DNA of 64,000 bases from Bacillota bacterium (GTDB taxonomy: Bacteria > Bacillota > Clostridia > Christensenellales > CAG-138): positions 461,771-525,770 of the forward strand of contig JAEWCL010000003.1 of the NCBI GenBank assembly GCA_023390655.1. The letters are read 5' to 3'. This document shows positions 25,009-32,504 of the stretch, piece after piece; position 1 is the first letter of the stretch, and each line of letters begins with the position of its first letter. Under the pieces are notes generated by a model. The model did no database searches. It was not told where the DNA came from and was given only the letters and a program-made list of their open reading frames with translations. The translations under genes were made by a program, and so were the position numbers.

Positions 25009-27615
25009 TTATTCTCCGTAATAGGCTTTTTTGTAGATGTCCGCAAGCTCGCCAATCAGCGGATAGCGGGGGTTTGCGGTGGTGCACTGGTCTTCAAATG
25101 CGCGCTCCGCAAGCGCCGGTGCCTTGGAGAAGAACATTGCCTCGTCAATGCCGCAGGCCTTGATGGAGAGCGGCATGTTCATCAGCTTCATCAGGTGTTT
25201 GATTTCATTGATGAGGCTCTGGATTTGCTCCGCCTCGGTGGCACCCGGGAAGCCTAAGTACCGTGCGATCTGCGCATAGCGGTAGTCCGCAACAAACTTG
25301 CCGTACTTGGGGAACGCGGCAAACTTGGTGGGTTTCTGCGCGTTGTAGGCGATGACATGCGGCAGCAGCACCGCGTTTGCGCGGCCGTGCGGGATGTGGA
25401 ACTCGCCGCCCAGCTTGTGTGCGAGCGAATGGTTGATCCCTAAGAACGCGTTGGTGAACGCCATGCCCGCGATGCAGGAGGCGTTGTGCATCTTTTCACG
25501 CGCTACACTATCGGCAGGATCGCTATAGGAGCGGTAGAGGTATTTAAACACCAGCTCTATTGCCTTGATGGCAAGGCCGTTCGTATAATCGGAAGCGAGT
25601 ATGGAGACATACGCCTCGATCGCGTGCGTCAATACGTCCATGCCGGTATCGGCGACGATGGATTTGGGCAGCGTGCGTACAAACTGCGGGTCGATGATCG
25701 CAACGTCTGGCGTCAATTCGTAATCCGCCAGCGGATATTTGACGTTGCCGTTCGCCTTATCCGTAATGACGGAGAAGGAGGTCACTTCAGAACCCGTGCC
25801 GGAGGTGGTGGGGATGGCCACCATCTGCGTCTTTTTGCCCAGGTTGGGGTAATGGAAGGCGCGCTTGCGGATATCGAGGAACCGGAGCCTGAGGCCGTCA
25901 AAGGAGGTGTCCGGATACTCATAGAACAGCCACATGCCTTTTGCCGCGTCGATTGCGGAGCCACCGCCAAGGGCGATGATGACGTCCGGCTGGAATACGT
26001 TCATAGCCTTGACGCCGCGCATGATGGTATCCACGGAAGGATCGGGCTCCACTTCGGAGAAAATTTCGCTGTGGCAGTAAATCTGACGTTTGCGCAGGTA
26101 GTAGAGCACCTTATCCACATAGCCAAGCTGCACCATCATGGGGTCGGTCACGATGAACGCACGGCTGATGTTTGGCATGTGCTCCAGATATTGCACGGAG
26201 TTCTCCTCAAAGTAAATCTTGGGGGGAATTTTAAACCACTGCATATTCACTTTCCTCTGCGCGATGCGTTTTTTGTTGATCAGGTTGACGGAAGACACGT
26301 TGGAGGTCGTGGAGTTGCGTCCGAACGAACCGCATCCAAGCGTGAGCGACGGCGTGTTGGTGTTATACAAATCGCCGATCGCACCGTGCGAGGAGGGCGC
26401 GTTTGCAATCACGCGGCCAACCTTCATGGCTTCGCCATAGGCCGTGCAGAGCGCTTCATCATTGGAATGGATGACGGCGGAGTGGCCCAGGCCGCCAAGT
26501 TCGAGCATCTTTTGCGCGTAGGCAAAGCCCTGCTTGTCGTCCTCTACAACAAAGTATGCAAGCACAGGGGAGAGCTTCTCAAGAGAAAGCGGGAATTCGC
26601 GGGAAGGATGGGGGAGTTTCGCCAGCAGTATTTTGGTGTCGGCGGGCACTTTTACGCCTGCCTGCTCCGCGATCCAGGCCGCGGGCTTGCCGACGACGGC
26701 GGGATTGACCGCCAGCTTTTCCACGTTGATGACGTATTTTGTAACCTTATCCGTTTCCTCCTCGGTGAGGAAGTAGCAGGAATATTTCTTCATGGTGGCT
26801 TCAAACTGCTCCGCAATCTCGCGGTCCACGATCACTGCCTGCTCAGAAGCGCAGATCATGCCATTGTCAAAGGTCTTGGAGAGGATGAGGTCGTTGCAGG
26901 CGCGCTCCACATCCACGTTCTTATTGATGTAGCAGGGAACATTGCCGGGGCCTACGCCAAGCGCGGGCTTGCCTGCGCTGTAGGCCGAACGTACCATGCC
27001 CGCGCCGCCGGTTGCGAGGATCAGCGCCACGCCGGGGTGGTTCATCAGCGCGTTGGTGGCTTCAATGGAGGGGGTTTCCACCCACTGAATGCAATCTTTG
27101 GGCGCGCCAGCCTTGATGGCGGCGTCGCGCACGATGCGCGCGGCCTCGCTCGAACAGCTCTGTGCGGAAGGATGGAATGCGAATATGATGGGGTTGCGGG
27201 TCTTTGCGGAAATCAGGCACTTAAAGAGTGTGGTGGAGGTGGGGTTGGTCACGGGCGTCACGCCCGCGATGACGCCCACGGGCTCCGCGACCTCTACATA
27301 GCCTTCCAGCTCGTTTTCTGCAACAACGCCCACGGTCTTTTCGTTCTTGATGCTGTGGTAGATGTATTCGGTTGCGAACATGTTTTTGATGACCTTGTCT
27401 TCCACCACGCCGCGGCCGGTTTCCTCATAGGCGAGTTTTGCTAAGGTAAGGTGGTTGTCAAGGCCCGCGAGCGTCATAGAATGCACAATGGCGTCAATCT
27501 GCTCCTGGTCAAGCTGCATGTACGCTTCCAAAGCGCCTTCTGCCTTTTCCACCAGCGCGTCGATCATGCCGCCGATGTCCGGCCTCTGATCCTTTTGCTC
27601 TTTGAGCTTTTCCAT
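25009..27615 (-). CDS. adhE: Bifunctional aldehyde-alcohol dehydrogenase
   Basis: Converts acetyl-CoA to acetaldehyde and then to ethanol with two NADH, a main fermentation outlet. The 868-residue protein has an N-terminal CoA-acylating aldehyde dehydrogenase half (about 1-440, catalytic Cys in DNGMICASEQAVIVD) and a C-terminal iron-dependent alcohol dehydrogenase half (about 450-868). The second half has GGGSAIDAAKGMW and GINHSLAHKLGG. The ATG at 27615 is preferred since AAGGAG sits just upstream; a TTG at 27636 would bury that site in the coding region. Members assemble into long filaments (spirosomes). The promoter at 27734-27762 sits next to a Rex-like site, fitting redox control. Confidence 0.97.
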   Translation of the reverse strand: MEKLKEQKDQRPDIGGMIDALVEKAEGALEAYMQLDQEQIDAIVHSMTLAGLDNHLTLAKLAYEETGRGVVEDKVIKNMFATEYIYHSIKNEKTVGVVAENELEGYVEVAEPVGVIAGVTPVTNPTSTTLFKCLISAKTRNPIIFAFHPSAQSCSSEAARIVRDAAIKAGAPKDCIQWVETPSIEATNALMNHPGVALILATGGAGMVRSAYSAGKPALGVGPGNVPCYINKNVDVERACNDLILSKTFDNGMICASEQAVIVDREIAEQFEATMKKYSCYFLTEEETDKVTKYVINVEKLAVNPAVVGKPAAWIAEQAGVKVPADTKILLAKLPHPSREFPLSLEKLSPVLAYFVVEDDKQGFAYAQKMLELGGLGHSAVIHSNDEALCTAYGEAMKVGRVIANAPSSHGAIGDLYNTNTPSLTLGCGSFGRNSTTSNVSSVNLINKKRIAQRKVNMQWFKIPPKIYFEENSVQYLEHMPNISRAFIVTDPMMVQLGYVDKVLYYLRKRQIYCHSEIFSEVEPDPSVDTIMRGVKAMNVFQPDVIIALGGGSAIDAAKGMWLFYEYPDTSFDGLRLRFLDIRKRAFHYPNLGKKTQMVAIPTTSGTGSEVTSFSVITDKANGNVKYPLADYELTPDVAIIDPQFVRTLPKSIVADTGMDVLTHAIEAYVSILASDYTNGLAIKAIELVFKYLYRSYSDPADSVAREKMHNASCIAGMAFTNAFLGINHSLAHKLGGEFHIPHGRANAVLLPHVIAYNAQKPTKFAAFPKYGKFVADYRYAQIARYLGFPGATEAEQIQSLINEIKHLMKLMNMPLSIKACGIDEAMFFSKAPALAERAFEDQCTTANPRYPLIGELADIYKKAYYGE

Positions 27616-27653
27616 AACTCCATGCTCCTTCTTCAAATTTAAATTTATAGCCT

Positions 27654-27682
27654 GGGTGCCGCACTAGGAAATGCGGCTACCC
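27654..27682 (-). promoter_or_regulatory. Hairpin in the adhE leader
   Basis: GGGTGCCGCA pairs with TGCGGCTACCC (one bulge) inside the roughly 110-base adhE leader. No T-run follows it. It may stabilise the mRNA or control initiation; no known riboswitch class fits. Confidence 0.35.
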
Positions 27683-27733
27683 TTATGCTTGCGGAAATAT
27701 GTCGGATATAATCGTTAATTATCTGACAAGGCA

Positions 27734-27762
27734 AGCATAGCACTATGTTAATTTTATGTCAA
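27734..27762 (-). promoter_or_regulatory. adhE promoter
   Basis: On the minus strand, consensus TTGACA (27757-27762), a 17-base spacer and TATGCT (27734-27739) form a strong housekeeping promoter about 110 bases upstream of the adhE start. Confidence 0.7.
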
Positions 27763-27769
27763 TATGAAT

Positions 27770-27787
27770 CCGTTATATTTATAACAA
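27770..27787. promoter_or_regulatory. Rex-like operator
   Basis: Read on the minus strand the site is TTGTTA, six AT-rich bases, then TAACGG. It matches the Rex consensus TTGTTA-N6-TAACAA in one full arm and most of the other. It lies between the divergent adhE and GNAT-NUDIX promoters. Rex represses fermentation genes at low NADH, so the position fits, but the match is not perfect. Confidence 0.45.
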
Positions 27788-27812
27788 TAATTTTTATAAT
27801 GAAACTGTGCTG

Positions 27813-27821
27813 TGATATAAT
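27813..27821 (+). promoter_or_regulatory. Extended -10 promoter for the GNAT-NUDIX gene
   Basis: TG-A-TATAAT with TATAAT at 27816-27821. The predicted transcription start, near 27828, makes an ATG at 27830 an unlikely start codon and supports the TTG at 27851. Confidence 0.5.
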
Positions 27822-27850
27822 GGATCATAATGACTGTATGGAGGCGCACT

Positions 27851-28933
27851 TTGAAGATTTACCTGCGGGATTTAAAAGAAAAGGATTTGGACGCCTATCT
27901 GTACTGGAGCCACCCCTCGCGTGAATTCCACAAATACAACGGCCCATATTATACAAAACGGGATGAACGGGAGCTAGCGCGTTATGTAGAAGAATTGCGC
28001 CTGTCCTTTGCAAAAGACGAGGAGCATGCGTTCCCCAACAAAAAGATGATAGCGGAAAGCGAAACCGACGAGATTATCGGCGAGGTCAACTGGTACTGGA
28101 AGTCTCAGGAAACGTTGTGGATGGAAGCCGGCATCGTCATTTTCAACGAGGCACTCTGGAGCAAGGGGATTGGCAAAGAAGCTTTGACGATGTGGATTGA
28201 CGAGCTGTTTGTACAAAAGCCGGAACTTGTACGCCTTGGACTTACCACCTGGTCCGGCAACCTTGGCATGATGCAGCTTGCGAAGAAATTAGGACTGAAG
28301 CAGGAGGCGGTTTACAAAAAAGCGCGGATTGTGGAAGGAAACTACTATGATTCGGTCAGCTTTGGCATTTTAAAAGAAGAATGGTACGCGCTCCGTGCGG
28401 ATGGGCTGGAAGCCCAAACACAAACGGCTCCGGCTGAGGTGTTTTCTATCCCCGGCGTAGGAGGTATCGTCATAGCGGAGCGTTTCGGAGAATCCCATAT
28501 CCTGATGCAAGCAAGGTGTAAATCCGATGCGCCGTCGGAAAGCGGGCTTTTGGAAATCCCGGCGGGCAAAATCCGCGCGTTTGAAAGTCTATTTGACGCG
28601 CTTAGAAGGGAAATCAAAGAAGAAACCGGTCTCACGGTCACGAAAATCCTGGGCGAGGAGAGGTCGCCAATCTATGAGGCGAACGAGTACCGGGTCATCA
28701 ATTTCATGCCGTTTTCCTGCGCGCAGAATCTGGAGGGGAAATACCCCATCATGGTGTTCGTTTTCCTTTGCCATGTGGAAGGGAATTTGCTCCCATATTC
28801 CGACGAGGCGAAAAATTATCAATGGGTCTCCATAAGCAAACTGAATGCCATGCTCAAGGAACCGGGGCAGCTCTACCCCATGCACGTGGATACGCTGCAT
28901 AAATATTTAATGAGTTTGGAAAATGCAATGTGA
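27851..28933 (+). CDS. GNAT acetyltransferase fused to a NUDIX hydrolase
   Basis: A 360-residue two-domain protein. Residues 1-190 form a GNAT fold with the acetyl-CoA-binding loop around SKGIGKEAL (about residue 105). Residues 200-360 form a NUDIX hydrolase with a perfect box GKIRAFESLFDALRREI followed by KEETGL. The box is of the ADP-ribose pyrophosphatase kind. The TTG at 27851 is chosen because GGAGG (27840-27844) lies 6 bases upstream. Each half has a common family; the joined protein is less usual. One idea is that it acts on a nucleotide-linked metabolite, but no substrate can be read from the sequence. Confidence 0.85.
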   Translation: MKIYLRDLKEKDLDAYLYWSHPSREFHKYNGPYYTKRDERELARYVEELRLSFAKDEEHAFPNKKMIAESETDEIIGEVNWYWKSQETLWMEAGIVIFNEALWSKGIGKEALTMWIDELFVQKPELVRLGLTTWSGNLGMMQLAKKLGLKQEAVYKKARIVEGNYYDSVSFGILKEEWYALRADGLEAQTQTAPAEVFSIPGVGGIVIAERFGESHILMQARCKSDAPSESGLLEIPAGKIRAFESLFDALRREIKEETGLTVTKILGEERSPIYEANEYRVINFMPFSCAQNLEGKYPIMVFVFLCHVEGNLLPYSDEAKNYQWVSISKLNAMLKEPGQLYPMHVDTLHKYLMSLENAM

Positions 28934-28941
28934 AGAACAAG

Positions 28942-28960
28942 GGCGCGGCATAACCGCGCC
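28942..28960. terminator. Terminator hairpin after the GNAT-NUDIX gene
   Basis: GGCGCGG, loop CATAA, CCGCGCC, followed by a short T-rich stretch, between two converging genes. Confidence 0.6.
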
Positions 28961-28979
28961 TTAGATTCCTCGCATCTTA

Positions 28980-29627
28980 CTAAACGCCGGAAATAAACGG
29001 CCGATCCAATCCCTGCGCAAATATCCCGTTGTCGCGCCAGAATTTGTGCCAAAAGAAGTGGTTGATACCGGTGCGGTTAAAAAACTCATATAACTTTGCC
29101 TTGCGGTGTGGAATTTCGTACATGCCCGTCAACAGCGCGGCGGTTTCTTTGTGAAACTGCCCGAACTGTGAATAATGGGCGCCCAGCGCTTGCAGGCGCT
29201 GAAATAGTTTTTTTGTCATGAATGCCGGCATCATGGTGATCCCAGCGGCATCTCCCCTGGTGACCACCCCGAGGTTTTCATAACCCAGGCGATTGGCAAA
29301 AGCATTCAGGTAGCGCACCAAAAACCGGGCCTGCGCTCCTTCGATAAATCCAGCCTGAACCACAAAGCCAATTTTTTGCCCCGTTGTGGCCGGCTTCATC
29401 TGTTCAAACAGTTTCATTACGATACCCGGCATGGCGTGGACGTACAGCGGCATGAAAATCAGCAGCGTTTCCACTTGAGCGGCGCTTTCGGCAAGGCTAT
29501 TTTCCAGTTCATTCGCGGCATACCGCACCGGATACTCCTGCCCCGCGCCCAAAATGAACTGCCGGATAAACACCTCCGTATTTCCGCTTTTTTCCCTGGG
29601 CGATCCGTTTATGATCAATGTATTCAT
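28980..29627 (-). CDS. Flavodoxin-fold NAD(P)H/FMN oxidoreductase-like protein
   Basis: A 215-residue protein with an N-terminal flavodoxin/NADPH-dependent FMN reductase fold: IINGSPREKSGNTEVFI is the phosphate-binding loop, followed by a segment FMPLYVHAMPGIVMKLFEQM. The last 70 residues are an extra domain rich in aromatic residues, not typical of the shortest family members. It overlaps the upstream gene by 4 bases and is the last gene of a TetR-headed unit. Confidence 0.78.
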   Translation of the reverse strand: MNTLIINGSPREKSGNTEVFIRQFILGAGQEYPVRYAANELENSLAESAAQVETLLIFMPLYVHAMPGIVMKLFEQMKPATTGQKIGFVVQAGFIEGAQARFLVRYLNAFANRLGYENLGVVTRGDAAGITMMPAFMTKKLFQRLQALGAHYSQFGQFHKETAALLTGMYEIPHRKAKLYEFFNRTGINHFFWHKFWRDNGIFAQGLDRPFISGV

Positions 29628-30106
29628 ATCGCTATCCCGCCTTGCACGTATGCATCCGCCGGTTTGATAAGGGTTCTTTTAACGTGGAATTGGTAGAACA
29701 CCCGGGCCAGATATTCCTCATATAATTGCCGCGCTTCATGGCTGCTAAAAGTGTCCTGGTAGTATACCTCTATATCGGGGTAGCGGTCATAACGCGGGAC
29801 ATGCATCGACTCCCCGGTTTTATAGCTGGTGTAGGGCAAATAGTGCGGAATCATCCTGTCAAACAACGTCTTCATCCGTCCGCTGACAAAATCGCAGGAC
29901 ACGCCGGCAAATAGCACCACCCTGTCGGCTTGTAAAAACGCCGCATAGAAATCATCTAAATCATGAAATGCGCAGCGACCCGGCGTTTTCTTCCAGCAAG
30001 ACCAGCAGCCGGTACAATCCCTGATCTCACGCGCGTTTAAATCCAGCACGAATGTGCTGTCTGGAATGTGGACACCGCCCGCTTCATATATCACTACGGT
30101 TTTCAT
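29624..30106 (-). CDS. Second flavodoxin-fold oxidoreductase-like protein
   Basis: A 160-residue relative of the FMN reductase family with the motif RDCTGCWSCWKKTPGRC (about residues 29-45), found in iron-sulfur/flavin multimeric flavoproteins, and an FMN-contact loop VVLFAGVSCDFVSGRMK. The N-terminus is shortened: the usual GSPR loop is replaced by YEAGGVHIPD, so FMN binding may be weak or shared with a partner. It lies between the TetR gene (23-base overlap) and the next reductase gene (4-base overlap). A heteromer with the neighbour is plausible but unproven. Confidence 0.72.
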   Translation of the reverse strand: MKTVVIYEAGGVHIPDSTFVLDLNAREIRDCTGCWSCWKKTPGRCAFHDLDDFYAAFLQADRVVLFAGVSCDFVSGRMKTLFDRMIPHYLPYTSYKTGESMHVPRYDRYPDIEVYYQDTFSSHEARQLYEEYLARVFYQFHVKRTLIKPADAYVQGGIAI

Positions 30107-30686
30107 GTGGCACCTCCTCGGAAAGATAGCTGGAAATAGCGTCTATCAGCACATCCAATGCTTGCTGCTTTCCTCTTTCGCTGAACATGGTGTTGGCGGC
30201 CACCAACCCAAGACAGTCCGTCAGCAGCGCCACTGCTTCCATTTTGTTTTTACCTACCTTGAGCAGCTTTAGGCTGCGCTCGAAATAATCGGCGGATTTT
30301 TTATTTTCCCTTGCGCGGTATTCGGGCGGCAGCTTACGCAGCAGCGCTTCAAGATCGGTAGGGGAAAGGTACAGGATCACGCTGTCCGGTGCAAGGAATA
30401 CTTCTCGCAAAAATTTTTCAATCCGCTCTTTGTCGCGTAATTCCTGCGACATGATCGCTTCCATGCGCGCAAATAATTCTTTCTCGCTGCGTTTGAGCGC
30501 CTCATACAGGCCCGCTTCCTTTGACGGGTAGTATGCATAAAACGCCCCTTTGCTGATGCCTACCGCCGCCGTGATGTCATCCACCGTCACTCCTTTGATG
30601 CCCTTATGCCGGATCAGCGCGATCGTATTTTGATAGATCGCCTCCCGCACCTGTTCGCGTTCCGCCTCTGATATGATTTTTGGCAT
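30084..30686 (-). CDS. TetR family transcriptional regulator
   Basis: A 200-residue regulator with an N-terminal helix-turn-helix: VTVDDITAAVGISKGAFYAYY (about residues 34-54) is the usual TetR pattern. The C-terminal part is a ligand-binding helical domain without assignable ligand. It is the first gene of an operon with two flavoproteins and overlaps the second, so it probably controls its own operon and responds to a redox-active or toxic compound. The inverted repeat at 30703-30731, 17 bases upstream, is a likely operator. Confidence 0.88.
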   Translation of the reverse strand: MPKIISEAEREQVREAIYQNTIALIRHKGIKGVTVDDITAAVGISKGAFYAYYPSKEAGLYEALKRSEKELFARMEAIMSQELRDKERIEKFLREVFLAPDSVILYLSPTDLEALLRKLPPEYRARENKKSADYFERSLKLLKVGKNKMEAVALLTDCLGLVAANTMFSERGKQQALDVLIDAISSYLSEEVPHENRSDI

Positions 30687-30702
30687 TTATTTCACCACTT
30701 TA

Positions 30703-30731
30703 ATTGACTATAAAATATAATGTTGGTCAAT
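30703..30731. promoter_or_regulatory. Inverted repeat, likely TetR operator
   Basis: ATTGAC (30703-30708) and GTCAAT (30726-30731) are separated by 17 AT-rich bases just upstream of the TetR gene. TetR proteins commonly bind such palindromes in their own promoter. A canonical -10 at the proper spacing was not found. Confidence 0.45.
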
Positions 30732-30834
30732 AAAGATATTATACCGTATGGAATTGCTTGTCAATAGCTAGTGATTCAGCAAATGGCGGATATATAGAAC
30801 ATTGCAATTATCAAAAAATGCAGTTAAAAACAAA

Positions 30835-30857
30835 TCCCGCTTGCATTGCAAGCGGGA
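30835..30857 (-). terminator. Terminator of the aspartate aminotransferase gene
   Basis: TCCCGCTTGC pairs with GCAAGCGGGA. Read on the minus strand a T-rich stretch follows, 60 bases after the stop at 30917. Confidence 0.8.
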
Positions 30858-30916
30858 CAACTTCTTTGATACTCAGACACATAGTGCCAAGTCCTTGCCG
30901 ATTATTTGCGCGTTCT

Positions 30917-32200
30917 TCAGGAAGCCTTTTCCGCGATCAGTTTTTCCAGCGTCGCCAGTTTGAGGCTGATGCAGAATACGGCAATCGCGTCAAGAAGCTC
31001 GGAGACCGGCGGCAGGGTGGGCGCAATGCGGATGTTACAGTCCTTCGGATCCTTGCCGTAGGGGTGCGTGGCACCGGCGCTGGTCATCACAACGCCCGCT
31101 TCCTTACACAGTGCAAGCGTACGCTTGGCGCAGCCCGGGAGCGCATCGAGGCTGATGAAGTACCCGCCTGTGGGCCTGTTCCAGCTTGCGATGTCAAGCG
31201 GGGCAATTTCTTTATCTAAAGCGTCCAGCACGGCTGCAAACTTGGGCTTGAGGATGGCGGCATGCTTCTGCATGAGCGCAAGCACATGTTCCTTGTTTTT
31301 GAGGAATTTTACATGGCGCAGCTGGTTGACCTTATCAAAGCCGATCGTCTGGTAATTGGCGATCTTCTTGACATGGTCAAGGTTTGCTTTGCTTGCCGCC
31401 ATGCAGGCGACGCCCGCGCCCGGCAACGTGATCTTGGAGGTGGAGGCAAACTCAAACACCATATCCGGGTTGCCTGCCTGCGCACACAGGGAAAGAATCT
31501 CCGCAAACGGAATAAACGGCCCGTCAAACTCATGCACGCAGTACGCGTTATCCCACATCAGAAGAAAATCAGGCGCGGCGGGTTGTAAGGCCGCGATGCG
31601 CGCGATCACAGCGTCCGAATAAATAATGCCCTCGGGATTAGAATACTTGGGCACGCACCACATGCCGCGGACGGCAGGGTCTTTGACGGCCTCTTCCACG
31701 GCGTCCATATCCGGGCCTTCCGGCGTCATGGGGATGGAGATCATCTCCATTTGAAAGCTTTCGGAGATGCCAAAGTGCCGGTCATAACCGGGAACGGGGC
31801 AAAGAAATTTGACTTTCTCAAGCTGGCTCCACGGCTTTTCACTGTGGAGAAGCCCATGTGTATACGCTTTTGCAATGGTGTCGTACATCAACTGCAGGCT
31901 GGCGTTGCCGCCGACGAACACCTGCTCTTCCTTTACGCCCAGCAGCCCGGCAAACAGGCGCTTGCAGGAGGGGAGTCCGTCCAGAAGGCCGTAATTGCGC
32001 ACATCAAGGCCATTCTCCATGCAATCTTCCGGCGTAACGAGGTTCGTCAACAGCTCCATGGAGAGGTCCAACTGGTCGCTGCCCGGTTTCCCGCGCGACA
32101 TATCAAGCTTCAGGCCCTTAGCCTTTGCCGCTTCAAAAGCGGCCTGCGCTTTTTGCTGCTCTGCTTTTAGTTGATCCAGAGAGAAATCGGTATAACGCAT
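30917..32200 (-). CDS. Aspartate aminotransferase, PF12897-type class I
   Basis: A PLP-dependent fold-type I aminotransferase of 427 residues. The order of motifs fits the atypical family: MSRGKPGSDQLDLSMELL near residue 34, then YSNPEGIIYSD. The PLP lysine lies in FASTSKITLPGAG. This group makes aspartate from oxaloacetate and glutamate and differs from classical AspC. The ATG at 32200 follows TAGGAGTATGC; an upstream in-frame extension lacks that site. The gene stands alone after a structured upstream stretch at 32201-32504. Confidence 0.85.
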   Translation of the reverse strand: MRYTDFSLDQLKAEQQKAQAAFEAAKAKGLKLDMSRGKPGSDQLDLSMELLTNLVTPEDCMENGLDVRNYGLLDGLPSCKRLFAGLLGVKEEQVFVGGNASLQLMYDTIAKAYTHGLLHSEKPWSQLEKVKFLCPVPGYDRHFGISESFQMEMISIPMTPEGPDMDAVEEAVKDPAVRGMWCVPKYSNPEGIIYSDAVIARIAALQPAAPDFLLMWDNAYCVHEFDGPFIPFAEILSLCAQAGNPDMVFEFASTSKITLPGAGVACMAASKANLDHVKKIANYQTIGFDKVNQLRHVKFLKNKEHVLALMQKHAAILKPKFAAVLDALDKEIAPLDIASWNRPTGGYFISLDALPGCAKRTLALCKEAGVVMTSAGATHPYGKDPKDCNIRIAPTLPPVSELLDAIAVFCISLKLATLEKLIAEKAS

Positions 32201-32504
32201 GCATACTCCTACACATAAATTATTCGCGCGCCGCGCGATGCGCAACGTTGCGTTTATCGGGTTCCCGCCTGTCGCGTCACTGCAGGAAGTTGTGGTATGG
32301 GCTGCATAAACACCAAAACGTCCGCTTCAGGCCGCATTGCCGGAAAAAAAGCGCGGGCCGACCGCGCCGCATAGACGCATCGCCGACCTTTGGAGGCCGG
32401 CGAATGGAGGGTTACGTATGAGTATATCATACTTTTTTCGGTTTGCATGCAATTTTTTATTATGGTTGATGCAATTTCTGCTTTTCCCAGAGACGGCTTT
32501 TTAT
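32201..32504. other. 304-base gap with hairpins and a palindrome
   Basis: No gene is supported here. On the minus strand the stretch holds a palindrome GTATGA-GTATA-TCATAC (32416-32432) overlapping an extended -10 TATACT (32421-32426). It also has an 8-base-stem hairpin (32381-32402) and a terminator-like hairpin GCGCGG/CCGCGC with an A7 on the plus strand (32344-32367). The terminator may end the ade transcript, or act as an attenuator in a long leader of the aminotransferase gene. Confidence 0.55.
32344..32367 (-). terminator. Terminator downstream of ade, or leader attenuator
   Basis: On the minus strand GCGCGG (32362-32367), a 5-base loop and CCGCGC (32351-32356) are followed by seven T. 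It lies about 140 bases after the ade stop and about 145 bases before the aminotransferase start. Confidence 0.7.

Noticed and set aside
25486..27444. 652-codon open frame on the plus strand inside adhE
   Set aside because: It is antisense to a fully conserved gene, has no ribosome binding site and no recognisable protein pattern; long antisense frames are expected from codon bias in GC-rich genes.
30703..30731. Strong promoter before the TetR gene
   Set aside because: TTGACC is present as a -35, but no -10 box lies at a 16-18 base distance; only the inverted repeat is reported.
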